Shown one piece after another: positions 37,131-46,268 of a stretch of DNA of 64,000 nt. The DNA comes from Psychrobacter sp. 1044 (lineage in GTDB: Bacteria > Pseudomonadota > Gammaproteobacteria > Pseudomonadales > Moraxellaceae): assembly GCF_904846525.1 (NCBI RefSeq), contig NZ_CAJHAZ010000006.1, forward strand, positions 1-64,000, read 5' to 3'. Position 1 is the first letter of the stretch. Every line of letters begins with the position of its first letter. A model generated the notes under the pieces. It was not told where the DNA came from. It saw only the letters and a program-made list of their open reading frames with translations, and made no database searches. A program made the translations under genes and the position numbers.

Positions 37131-37394
37131 CCTAGTGATTGTTATTGTATTATTCAGGCTTCCATTGTCTTTAATATTTAGTCTTTACTCAATACTGAAA
37201 ACAAGGGTCATTGCCACCATTAGTGCACATTTGCATACAGCGGCGCAAGTGGACAGTGTTATATCGTACTATCCACTCACATTTCAATAGAGGCATGACG
37301 TTAATAAAACAAACAATAACAACTAAAAACAATCACAATAATTTGTCAAAATAGGTCTGAGCGTCAGCGTAGCGGCATAATTAGTAAAAGATAT
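37131..37394. other. Non-coding gap between the exporter and crotonase genes
   Basis: About 260 bases between the exporter leader and the crotonase stop. No gene, terminator or RNA recognised. Confidence 0.4.
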
Positions 37395-38207
37395 TTAGCG
37401 GAACTGGCGCTTGCCAAATGCCGTACTGGCTTGCTTGGCTTTTCTTAACGCAAGCTTGCGATTACGACCGAGCATCATTTTAAGCTGCCATACTTTTTCT
37501 TTATATAAAGTAGTGGCTGGCTGCTGGAACATAGCATTGACCACCCGCTTACTTGCCAACACCGCATCAGGAGAGCGCTCTGCAAATTCAGCAGCGAGCT
37601 TTTGCGCCTGCTCAAGTGGCGCTTCATTGCAATGGCTGACAAGACCCAATGCTTTGCCCTCACTGGCAGTCACGATACGCGCACTCATGGCAAGCTCTTT
37701 TAGCACATCTTCACGTACCACGCCAAACGCCGATTGCGTCAAACCCATGTCTGGTACCAGTCCCCACTTAGCTTCCATAATAGACAGTTTGCAATCTGGA
37801 TGACTGATACGCACATCGCAAGCCAGCGCTAGCTGAAGCCCTGCACCGATACAATAGCCTTCTAGTACGGCAATGACCGGTACAGGCACGTCGCGCCATA
37901 CCAGACAAACACGTTGGAATGAGCTCTGCCATGGCTTTACCAGCTCCCAAACGGCGAACGCTTGATTTTTTGGATGATTTAAATCACCTAAGTCGATGCC
38001 CGCACAAAACGTGCCTTCAGCACCATTTAAAATCACCGCACGTATCGTTTTATCTTTACCAATGCGTTCTGCGACAGCAATCAACTCTTTCACCACTTTA
38101 AAGCTCATGGCATTTTTTTTGTGTGGGCGATTTAAGGTTACCGTGAGTATATTGTCGGTCATACTAACTTGTAAGGTTTCATATTGGTAAGTGGCAATCG
38201 CGTTCAT
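37395..38207 (-). CDS. Enoyl-CoA hydratase/isomerase family protein
   Basis: A 270-residue crotonase-fold enzyme. LTVTLNRPHKKNAMSF is the family start; the first oxyanion-hole segment is AEGTFCAGIDLGDL and the second is LEGYCIGAGLQLALACDVRI. The residue usually equal to Glu144 of rat enoyl-CoA hydratase is Gly-like here, while an acidic residue follows in SIMEAKWGLVPDMG, so isomerase or hydratase activity on another acyl-CoA is possible. No beta-oxidation genes are adjacent. Confidence 0.87.
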   Translation of the reverse strand: MNAIATYQYETLQVSMTDNILTVTLNRPHKKNAMSFKVVKELIAVAERIGKDKTIRAVILNGAEGTFCAGIDLGDLNHPKNQAFAVWELVKPWQSSFQRVCLVWRDVPVPVIAVLEGYCIGAGLQLALACDVRISHPDCKLSIMEAKWGLVPDMGLTQSAFGVVREDVLKELAMSARIVTASEGKALGLVSHCNEAPLEQAQKLAAEFAERSPDAVLASKRVVNAMFQQPATTLYKEKVWQLKMMLGRNRKLALRKAKQASTAFGKRQFR

Positions 38208-38368
38208 AACAATCCTTATTCATGAATAAAATAGAAATGGCATCTAAATATGATGCCGATACGTCTAAAGCTGATGACAACAATATTAACAGCCTTGTTA
38301 CGACGCTACCTCATCAATAACTGACTGCAACGATTCGATTCACCATTTATGTCATAAAACCATCATTT

Positions 38369-41300
38369 CTAAATCATTTTCCACGTCATATCATTTTCAC
38401 TCAAACGATGATAATTGAGCTGAGGATAAGCTGACAAATCCAGCGCCTGCAAGTTATTTAACGCTGTTATTAATGTGGCATAATATGGCTCAAGCATGGC
38501 AAACTGCGCAGGGGTGGTGTGTTGGACATTCAGCAAGCACTTATCTTCTAGGTCTTGACTGGCCTGACGTAATTGCGGCACACCAGTATAACGACTGCCG
38601 CCTAAGATGCGATGGGCAATTTGCGCTAGCATACTGCGATCACGGGCGTCCCACGCTTGCGTCAGTGCCTGCTTTTCATCATTGATAGTATCAAGCATCA
38701 TAATGATAAGCTTGGCTGCCAAGTCGGGCTTATTCGCTGAGCGGGTCAACGCGTCTTGCCAATCTAAAATAGCAAAGCCATCACCTTCGTTAGCCCCCAA
38801 AGAGTGATGGCTTAAATGGTGGTGACTGCTGTCCCAACCCTTTGTTTCTTGCGCATATGTGTGTGAATCTGTAGGCGTTGCCACTCCATCGTGAGCACTA
38901 TTTATCGGTGTTTCCGATGGCTTTAATAGTGGCGACTGTCCTTGTTTATGTAAGCGCAAGTTCTCATAGCGTGGCTGGGTGTCACGCGGTGTTTCGCGTC
39001 TATAATCCTCGCGTGGTTGGCTGTCTCGCAAGTAGTTATCACGAATTTTCTTCAATGATAAAGGACGCGTTATTTTTGGCTGATTGATTGTATTAGAACC
39101 GCTATGACGGTTATTTTCATCCCCTTTCACCATAAGATAGGCAATAGTTGTAGAGTCTGATGGCCACGTTGAATACGTTTCAGCCTCCCCATTTTGTGAG
39201 TTGGTAGAGTGTGAATTCTCTTTTGATAAATCGAAGGTCTGCACATCAGTACTGTCCATATTGGTATCAGGCAACGCTGTTAACTGCGGCATTGTCGTTG
39301 TACGTCCAAGCCATTTTTGCAGCACTTGTAACAACTGAGGCTGGCTAATGGGTTTACCTACATAGTCATTAATGCCACTGGCGATCAGTTTGTCTCGCTC
39401 ATCAGCCAAACCATGGGCAGTCAATGCAATAATCGGGATACGGCTATCATCATTTTCAATATTACGAATTTGTCTTGCGGCTTCATGCCCTGACATACGC
39501 GGCATTTGGATGTCCATGAATATTAGATCAATATGGCCTTTATCCTGAGTAGCGACTTTATCGTCGGTATTCATCTCTTCATAAAGCGTACTATTTGATT
39601 TTTTGTTTACCTCATCGCGCGTTTCAGCTTTAGAGATTTGCGTTTTATTCGACAGACTTTGCTTATCATTCTTTGTGGTTTTAATATTTTTGGTTTGTTG
39701 TTTACTGATAATTTCTATGGCGTCAAAACCACTACTCGCTGTGATGACCTGAATACCAAGCTCACTGAGCAATGCATCGAGCACCAACAAATTGGGCAGA
39801 TGATCGTCGACTGCCAGAACCGTCACCCCTGTCCAGCGCGGTTCTTGCACGCTTTTTTTGGTACTGCGGTTTTGGGTGTCGAGCATGGCATAAAGCTGTC
39901 TTTTGTCTAAAGGCTCATACAAAATATTGGCATGATAACGATTTAATAATGCTTGATCGGCAGCAACTTGATAGCCAAATACCGCAAGCTTACCTTGATA
40001 ATGCAGACGAATTTGTTTGAGTAATGCCATCATATCGTCTTGGGTATCATCATCGACGATGACCCAATCCCAATAATTACCATGCTCTTTTAATGACTCA
40101 AGTACGCCCGGTAAGGAGTTGGCTTGGGTCAATTTAATCGGCAAATATTGCAAGCTGGCTTTGAGCACTTGGATAGAGGCGGTATGATTGATCCATACCA
40201 ATACATTAAACTCATCGGTCTCACTCGCCAATGGAGCCAAGACCGGTAGCTCAATCGTCTGTCCTGTAGCCGCTTCCAATACATCGACATGTGCTGGCAT
40301 CCGAAACCAAAACGTTGCGCCCTGATTGGCAATATTCTCTTGAGCATTATCATGAAAGCCAATATCACCGCCCATCAGCCGCGTTAATTGCTTGGAGATA
40401 ACGAGCCCCAACCCTGTGCCGCCATACTGACGAGTGATTGAAGGGTCGCCTTGGCTAAAGCTTTGGAACAGCATCTTTTGATCGGCTAAAGAGATGCCCT
40501 TACCGCTGTCTTGCACACTGATCATGAGATAATTATCACGATGATCATCCAAGCTGACACGCACTACCACATCACCACTGTCGGTAAATTTAATCGCATT
40601 GCCGACGATATTGGTCAATACTTGCTTGAGGCGCAGGGCGTCGCCATTAATACGCATCGGTACATCATTATAAAACAGCACCGCCATGCGCAGACCTTTT
40701 TCTGCGGATACAGGCGAAAGCATATCGACCACGTCATAAATGGTGTCATAAAGGTCAAACTCATGACGATCAAGTACAAGCTTGCCCGCTTCAATCTTAG
40801 AGAAATCCAAAACATCGTTAACCAAGGCAAGCAAGTGTGCTGATGACTTACGTATGGTTTGCACGTACAAATCTTGTTCAGGGTTCAATTCGCCATGCCT
40901 TGCCAGCAAATTGATAAAGCCATCGATACTGTTTAATGGCGTGCGCAGCTCGTGGCTAATATTGGCCAAAAATGCCGATTTGGCTTGGCTGGTTGAAATT
41001 GCCGCATCACGTGCATTACGAATAGAGATGTTTTGCATTTCCATCTCATCAAAAGCAAGGCGCAAATCATCCTCGGTTTGCTCGGCATGGTCTTTTAATT
41101 CCTGAAAGCTCCTATGCAAGCGGCGTAGCGTTTTGACCAAATCTTGCTGTAATAAGTTCAGCTCACCATCTGACTCAACGGGAATAGGCTGATACAGATT
41201 GTCAACATGGGTACGCTGCAACTGCAAACGTAGCTCATAAATTGGTGCTATCCAGCGCTTTGAATAAATATTTAAACTCAGCAATAAAATCAAAATAGTG

Positions 41301-41902
41301 AACAAGCCAGTAATCACTAATGCCATGGCGATACGGTAGCGGGCGATATAGAGTGGTTCATTGTCCATATCGACGAGCAGCCACAGTTTTTGTCCTTCAA
41401 ACTCCCCTAACACACTGCCATAAGCGGTTCCAATAGGTGTTGGTTGCTGCGATAAAAACTTCTCTGTTGTGTCTATTACAGGCCATGCTTCGTTCAGTCC
41501 ATAGCCGACTGCGGCGAGCACTTGATTGCTTTCATTGATGATCGCAATACGCTGTACATGTTGCTCGGACTGCATACGACCCAGTTTATCTTGGATTTCC
41601 TCAAGCTTCGTGATGGTCGTTTGAGTGGCATCATTTGCTCTGACTTCGCCATCAGAATTGGGTTCGCCGCCTGCTTGCTGGCGCTCTTGCGCTAACAGCT
41701 CAGGGATTAGCTCTGCAATCGCTGGGGTATAACGAATCAGCACCGCCTCCGCCAATACTTCTTGTTCGGAATTGCTGGCACGCATGGTCTCATAAAAGAC
41801 CAAAATACCGCCCACCGCTGCCAAGATACAAATGGGTAGAAACACCAATATAATCAACTGGCCATACGCACTGCTAGTATCAAAACGTTTTTTGTATGCC
41901 AT
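38369..41902 (-). CDS. barA: Hybrid sensor histidine kinase, BarA/GacS type
   Basis: The tripartite sensor of the Gac/Rsm global pathway in relatives, phosphorylating the regulator GacA/UvrY. About 1177 residues: TM1, a periplasmic sensor of about 140 residues, TM2 with a HAMP-like segment, a HisKA domain with the phospho-His in ISHELRTPLNS, the ATPase (GTGLGLVISKQL), a degenerate receiver, a receiver with the acceptor Asp in DLIFMDIQMPRMSG, and a C-terminal Hpt domain (IAHRILGGSRYTG). The true receiver carries a Lys/Asn-rich insertion of about 50 residues before its phosphorylation strand, and the segment between receiver and Hpt is long and low in complexity. I start at ATG 41902 (MAYKKRF); a GTG at 41932 is also in frame. 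Confidence 0.88.
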   Translation of the reverse strand: MAYKKRFDTSSAYGQLIILVFLPICILAAVGGILVFYETMRASNSEQEVLAEAVLIRYTPAIAELIPELLAQERQQAGGEPNSDGEVRANDATQTTITKLEEIQDKLGRMQSEQHVQRIAIINESNQVLAAVGYGLNEAWPVIDTTEKFLSQQPTPIGTAYGSVLGEFEGQKLWLLVDMDNEPLYIARYRIAMALVITGLFTILILLLSLNIYSKRWIAPIYELRLQLQRTHVDNLYQPIPVESDGELNLLQQDLVKTLRRLHRSFQELKDHAEQTEDDLRLAFDEMEMQNISIRNARDAAISTSQAKSAFLANISHELRTPLNSIDGFINLLARHGELNPEQDLYVQTIRKSSAHLLALVNDVLDFSKIEAGKLVLDRHEFDLYDTIYDVVDMLSPVSAEKGLRMAVLFYNDVPMRINGDALRLKQVLTNIVGNAIKFTDSGDVVVRVSLDDHRDNYLMISVQDSGKGISLADQKMLFQSFSQGDPSITRQYGGTGLGLVISKQLTRLMGGDIGFHDNAQENIANQGATFWFRMPAHVDVLEAATGQTIELPVLAPLASETDEFNVLVWINHTASIQVLKASLQYLPIKLTQANSLPGVLESLKEHGNYWDWVIVDDDTQDDMMALLKQIRLHYQGKLAVFGYQVAADQALLNRYHANILYEPLDKRQLYAMLDTQNRSTKKSVQEPRWTGVTVLAVDDHLPNLLVLDALLSELGIQVITASSGFDAIEIISKQQTKNIKTTKNDKQSLSNKTQISKAETRDEVNKKSNSTLYEEMNTDDKVATQDKGHIDLIFMDIQMPRMSGHEAARQIRNIENDDSRIPIIALTAHGLADERDKLIASGINDYVGKPISQPQLLQVLQKWLGRTTTMPQLTALPDTNMDSTDVQTFDLSKENSHSTNSQNGEAETYSTWPSDSTTIAYLMVKGDENNRHSGSNTINQPKITRPLSLKKIRDNYLRDSQPREDYRRETPRDTQPRYENLRLHKQGQSPLLKPSETPINSAHDGVATPTDSHTYAQETKGWDSSHHHLSHHSLGANEGDGFAILDWQDALTRSANKPDLAAKLIIMMLDTINDEKQALTQAWDARDRSMLAQIAHRILGGSRYTGVPQLRQASQDLEDKCLLNVQHTTPAQFAMLEPYYATLITALNNLQALDLSAYPQLNYHRLSENDMTWKMI

Positions 41903-42399
41903 GCTAGCTTTACTCTCTACAGAAAATTGCACTATGAATCAATAGCGGCGGTAAGCGGTGTTAGCCAATCATATTTTTTTAGGGGCTGTGCTCATTTCAA
42001 AGCTATCGTCATTTCAAAAATGATAACTTCCTACCCATGATAAATTTAGTGATTCTTGTTCTTGCCGTACCTATATAATATTGCCATAACTATAACGCAT
42101 TTCATTGATCATGGTGAGTGGCTATGACGCAAAGGTATTTTAACTGTCCAGCCCTTTTTAAACACCACTCATTTACCAAAATCTCTTGATGCCTTCAGCG
42201 TAGCTAAAAACAAAATGATATAATGACGCAACTTTTCATTTATTGCTATTTGGTTAAAGCGGTAGAAATATCATTAACGATCAAATTACTCACTTCACTC
42301 AATAGCAGCCGTATCAAGATATTTATTCAAAAATCAAAATGATAATTAAAAAATAAACGGTAATTAAAAATCAATTTTAAAAATTAACAAGGATACTTT
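41903..42399. other. barA-cysM divergent region
   Basis: About 497 AT-rich bases containing the two divergent promoters. No gene or RNA is recognised. An aagga site at 42388-42392 belongs to cysM. Confidence 0.45.
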
Positions 42400-43383
42400 A
42401 TGTCCGCAACGGCTATCTCCAACTCTAATTTCATTACTCAAGTCACCAAACTTGCTGATTGCGTCGGTCAGACGCCATTGGTTAAATTGCAGCGCTTACC
42501 TGAGCAAGAGCAGCTGACCAATGGTGCTGCGTTACTGGCCAAGCTTGAAGGTAACAATCCAGCGGGTTCTGTTAAAGATCGTCCTGCGTTTAATATGATT
42601 TATCAGGCAGAACAGCGCGGTGACATCAAAGCGGGCGACATGCTGATTGAAGCCACGAGTGGCAACACTGGTATTGCTTTAGCCATGGTCGCCGCGATGC
42701 GTGGCTATCCGATAACGCTACTGATGCCAACCAATTCAACTCAAGAGCGCAAAGACGCCATGATTGCGTATGGTGCGACGTTAATCGAGGTGGATGAAGG
42801 CATGGAAGCTGCACGCGATTTGGCGCTGCAAATGCAAGCAGATGGCAAAGGCATCGTATTAGATCAGTTTAATAACCCTGATAACAGTCAAGCCCATTAC
42901 CTGACCACAGGGCCTGAACTGTGGGCGCAAACCGAAGGTAAAATCACTCATTTTATTAGCTCAATGGGCACCACTGGTACTATTACCGGTGTATCGCAAT
43001 ACCTCAAAGAACAAAATCCAGATATCAAAATCATCGGACTACAGCCTGATGAAGAAGCTTCGATTGCTGGTATTCGCCGCTGGCCTGCAGCTTACATGCC
43101 GGGTATCTTTAACGCAGATTTGATTGATGAAATCATGGATGTGGATCAGCGTATCGCAGAAGTTTATATGCGCAAACTGGCCAAAACCGAAGGTATTTTC
43201 GCGGGCGTTTCATCAGGTGCTGCAGCATGGGCTGCCGTACAAGTCGCTAAAGAAAACCCTGATGCTGTCATTGCCTTTATTGTCTGTGATCGCGGCGATC
43301 GTTATTTGTCGACGGGTTTATACAATATTAACGACGACAATATTGACGCCAGCAATGTCGATAACAATATAGAAGTTAATTAA
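42400..43383 (+). CDS. cysM: Cysteine synthase B
   Basis: A PLP enzyme making cysteine from O-acetylserine and sulfide or thiosulfate. The 327-residue protein carries the PLP Lys in NNPAGSVKDRPAFNM, the substrate loop EATSGNTGIALAM and the phosphate-binding loop SSMGTTGTITGV. The C-terminal region IIGLQPDEEASIAGIRRWP favours CysM over CysK. The order barA-cysM-rlmD-relA matches the gacS-cysM-rlmD-relA run that I recall from Pseudomonas. Confidence 0.95.
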   Translation: MSATAISNSNFITQVTKLADCVGQTPLVKLQRLPEQEQLTNGAALLAKLEGNNPAGSVKDRPAFNMIYQAEQRGDIKAGDMLIEATSGNTGIALAMVAAMRGYPITLLMPTNSTQERKDAMIAYGATLIEVDEGMEAARDLALQMQADGKGIVLDQFNNPDNSQAHYLTTGPELWAQTEGKITHFISSMGTTGTITGVSQYLKEQNPDIKIIGLQPDEEASIAGIRRWPAAYMPGIFNADLIDEIMDVDQRIAEVYMRKLAKTEGIFAGVSSGAAAWAAVQVAKENPDAVIAFIVCDRGDRYLSTGLYNINDDNIDASNVDNNIEVN

Positions 43384-43430
43384 CGCACAGACAACGCTGC
43401 TAAGTTTAGTTGATTCAATCAGGATTTCTT

Positions 43431-44255
43431 ATGTCACAAGCTCTACCATCCGACCCTATATTGGTCTTTGATATCGAAACTGTCGCTGATACCGATGCGG
43501 CGCGCCGTATCTATCCGCAATTGGCAGATTCGAATGATGCAGATGCGTTGAGCGCACTCACAGCGCTTCGAATACAAGAAGCTGGGCATGATTTTATGCG
43601 CTTGCCACTGCAGCGTATCGTCTGTATCTCAGCGTTATATATCAAAGATGGCAAGTTTTCGTTGTTCTCATTGACCGCTGATAAATTTAGTGAAAAAGAT
43701 ATTCTTGCCAAATTTTTTCGGGCATTTAGTGACCTTGAAAAGCTGCCACAGCTTATTAGTTGGAATGGCTCAGGTTTTGATATTCCTGTACTGATATATC
43801 GGGCTATGCAATACGACTTATCAGCGCCATGGTTATTTGAAGAAGGCGAGCGCATCAAAAACATGCGCTTTGATAATTACGTCAATCGCTTCCACACGCG
43901 TCACCTTGATTTGATGGACAGATTTAGCCAGTATGGTGCCAGCCGCCGCGAAGCCATGGATATTGTCGCAAGCTTATATGGTCTACCGGGTAAAACAGCT
44001 GTCGACGGTAGTATGGTTGGTGAGCTTGTCAATAACGATGACTGGCAAACGCTGTCTATTTATTGCGAGTCTGACGTCATGAATACATGGCTAATCTATT
44101 TGCGCTGGTTGCGTTTAACTGGACAATTATCCTCACAAGATTTTGACGCTTGGCAGCAGCAGAGCTATGACTATTTAGTAAAATATACCCAAGCGGATGG
44201 TCATGCCCGCCATCAAGACTTCATCTCTGACTGGTCATCTGCGCCCACATCATAA
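43431..44255 (+). CDS. Predicted 3'-5' exonuclease (DnaQ-like, PolB-exo2 type)
   Basis: A 274-residue protein of the DEDDy exonuclease superfamily. Motif I is ILVFDIETV, motif II is LISWNGSGFDIPVL, and motif III is YCESDVMNTWLIYLR (the final Asp; the Tyr variant seems displaced). It matches the group of predicted exonucleases related to the proofreading domain of DNA polymerase B. It lies between cysM and rlmD, which in Pseudomonas are close neighbours. ATG 43431 has an agga site at 43421-43424; an upstream in-frame start adds seven residues and is not preferred. Confidence 0.85.
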   Translation: MSQALPSDPILVFDIETVADTDAARRIYPQLADSNDADALSALTALRIQEAGHDFMRLPLQRIVCISALYIKDGKFSLFSLTADKFSEKDILAKFFRAFSDLEKLPQLISWNGSGFDIPVLIYRAMQYDLSAPWLFEEGERIKNMRFDNYVNRFHTRHLDLMDRFSQYGASRREAMDIVASLYGLPGKTAVDGSMVGELVNNDDWQTLSIYCESDVMNTWLIYLRWLRLTGQLSSQDFDAWQQQSYDYLVKYTQADGHARHQDFISDWSSAPTS

Positions 44256-44343
44256 CAAATGAAGTTATACCAAGGCGCGTTATAAGATATCGCGTTTATC
44301 CTCATTTTTTTAGTTATTTATCATTTATTATTAAGGCAGGTTT

Positions 44344-45885
44344 ATGCAACCCACCGATTCAAAAACGTCTACAACCTCTGATGTTACGCCACCAACGAGC
44401 GAGACCCAAACGATTACTATTCCGCCTAATAAGAAAAAATCTAAACCCTCATCAAAGACACGCCGCCGTCTAAAGGATGCAGAACCTCTGCCCTTCACTA
44501 TTGATGGTTTGTCGCATGATGGTCGCGGCGTTGCCGTTTATGGTAATGGTTTTGGTATAGACGATGGCCATGTCGAAGACAAACATGGCAAAAAAATCTT
44601 TGTAAGCTTTGCATTGCCGGGTGAAAGTGCCTTGGTCAAAATAACCAATAGCCGTGCCAGCTTTGAAGAAGGCGAGGCTGTCAGTATTACTGCCAACCCA
44701 AATTCTGAACGTGCCGTACCGCCCTGCCCCCATTTTGGAGTGTGTGGTGGCTGTAATTTGCAACACTGGCAGCCAGACGGTCAAATCAACTTTAAGCAAT
44801 CTGTATTGGCTGAAATGCTGATACACCAAGCCAATGTCACGCCTGATAACTGGCTTGCTCCAGTGGTTGGTGATCGTCTTGGTTATCGTACCAAAGCACG
44901 ATTGGGTGTGCGTTATGTCACCAAAAAAGAAACCGCGCTTGTCGGCTTTCGTGAGCGCTCAAGTAACTTTTTGGCAGAATTAAATGAGTGTCATATTTTA
45001 GATCCAAGAATTGGTTTTGAGATTGAAAACTTAAAAACACTGATTAGTACGCTAGAGAGCCGTAACAAGATTGCTCAGCTTGAGTTGGCCATGGGTGAAG
45101 AAATGTCTGAGCTGCCAGATGGCAATCAGCCCGTTGCCCTTATCGTACGCAACTTGGAGCCATTATCAGACGCGGATATAGAAAAGCTAAAAGTGTTTTT
45201 TGCCGCACGCAACTGGCAGCTATATTTGCAGTCTAAAGGTGCGGACAGCATCCAGCGTATTGCATTGACTGCAAATGATGACATGAGCGAGCAATTTGGT
45301 CGTTTGTATTACCAATTGCCAGAATACGATTTGACTTTCGAGTTTATCCCGACAGATTTTACCCAAGTGAACCTGTCCGTAAATCGTCAAATGACCAAGC
45401 TTGCTTGCGATTTGTTAGACTTAAAAGCAGGTGAACGCGTACTTGATTTATTCAGTGGTCTAGGCAACTTTAGCTTGCCACTCGCGCGCCTCGTTGGTGA
45501 GACAGGTTCTGTGGTTGGTGTTGAAGGCAGCGAAGCGATGACCGCACGTGCAGCCGATAACGCACGTCGCAATGGCATCAATAATACAGAATTTTATAGC
45601 CAAGATTTGACGCAAGACTGTACTGATAAACCTTGGGCGAATCAGGGCTTTGATGCGCTATTGATCGATCCGCCGCGTTCTGGTGCTTGGGAAATTATGC
45701 AATACTTGCCGAAATTTAACGCTGAGCGAATCGTTTACGTCTCTTGCAACCCTGCAACCCTCGCCCGTGATACAAAAGCATTACTAGAGCAAGGCTATCG
45801 TCTGACTCATGCTGGCGTGATGGACATGTTCTGTCATACCGGTCATGTTGAGTCCATCGCTCGTTTTGAAAAAATAGCGGTGTAA
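44344..45885 (+). CDS. rlmD: 23S rRNA (uracil-1939-C5) methyltransferase
   Basis: RlmD methylates U1939 of 23S rRNA using SAM. The 513-residue protein has a basic, Ser/Thr/Lys-rich N-terminal extension, a TRAM domain (about 50-110), the iron-sulfur cluster cysteines in [18 protein letters not shown] motif I in [14 protein letters not shown], and the catalytic nucleophile Cys in [12 protein letters not shown]. It is about 70-80 residues longer than E. coli RlmD, mostly at the N-terminus. Confidence 0.95.
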   Translation: MQPTDSKTSTTSDVTPPTSETQTITIPPNKKKSKPSSKTRRRLKDAEPLPFTIDGLSHDGRGVAVYGNGFGIDDGHVEDKHGKKIFVSFALPGESALVKITNSRASFEEGEAVSITANPNSERAVPPCPHFGVCGGCNLQHWQPDGQINFKQSVLAEMLIHQANVTPDNWLAPVVGDRLGYRTKARLGVRYVTKKETALVGFRERSSNFLAELNECHILDPRIGFEIENLKTLISTLESRNKIAQLELAMGEEMSELPDGNQPVALIVRNLEPLSDADIEKLKVFFAARNWQLYLQSKGADSIQRIALTANDDMSEQFGRLYYQLPEYDLTFEFIPTDFTQVNLSVNRQMTKLACDLLDLKAGERVLDLFSGLGNFSLPLARLVGETGSVVGVEGSEAMTARAADNARRNGINNTEFYSQDLTQDCTDKPWANQGFDALLIDPPRSGAWEIMQYLPKFNAERIVYVSCNPATLARDTKALLEQGYRLTHAGVMDMFCHTGHVESIARFEKIAV

Positions 45886-46268
45886 TTCAATTTACGGTTA
45901 AGTGAGCGGTTCAGAGCATTCAATAGCCATAGTGCATGTCACTGAACTTGATTCAAAATTTGAGTCAATCGGTGGCAAAAAATGATGGTTATTTATCCTG
46001 ATTAACCGCAGACATTACATAGCCTCGCTTGATTTGTCTCTTTAAAGTGAGATAATAGTAAACAATATTCCTAGGCTGGTTTTTTCCATTCTTGTGAACG
46101 TTTGCACTCATAGCTTTATATATTTTACGCGCATTTTATGACTGCTAAAAAACAGATTTTTTAGCAGTTATATTGGTTTATAGCTGATACTTTATGAATC
46201 GTAAGTTCAACGTGTGTGCATAGTAGATGAGGTTATAATCAATTCAAAATAGCTAAGAGGAGTCGGCT
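45886..46268. other. rlmD-relA gap
   Basis: A 383-base spacer with no gene. It contains the 12-base perfect hairpin at 46141-46168. A gagg site at 46257-46260 precedes relA. Confidence 0.5.
46141..46168. promoter_or_regulatory. Perfect 12-bp hairpin upstream of relA
   Basis: ACTGCTAAAAAA and TTTTTTAGCAGT flank the loop CAGA. The stem is GC-rich at its base and A:T at the top, with no T tail outside, so it is not a standard terminator. It lies about 100 bases before the relA ATG, where it could be an operator or a leader hairpin. Confidence 0.45.

Noticed and set aside
39638..40020. Plus-strand frames inside barA
   Set aside because: Shadows of the kinase gene; the minus-strand frame has continuous conserved domains.
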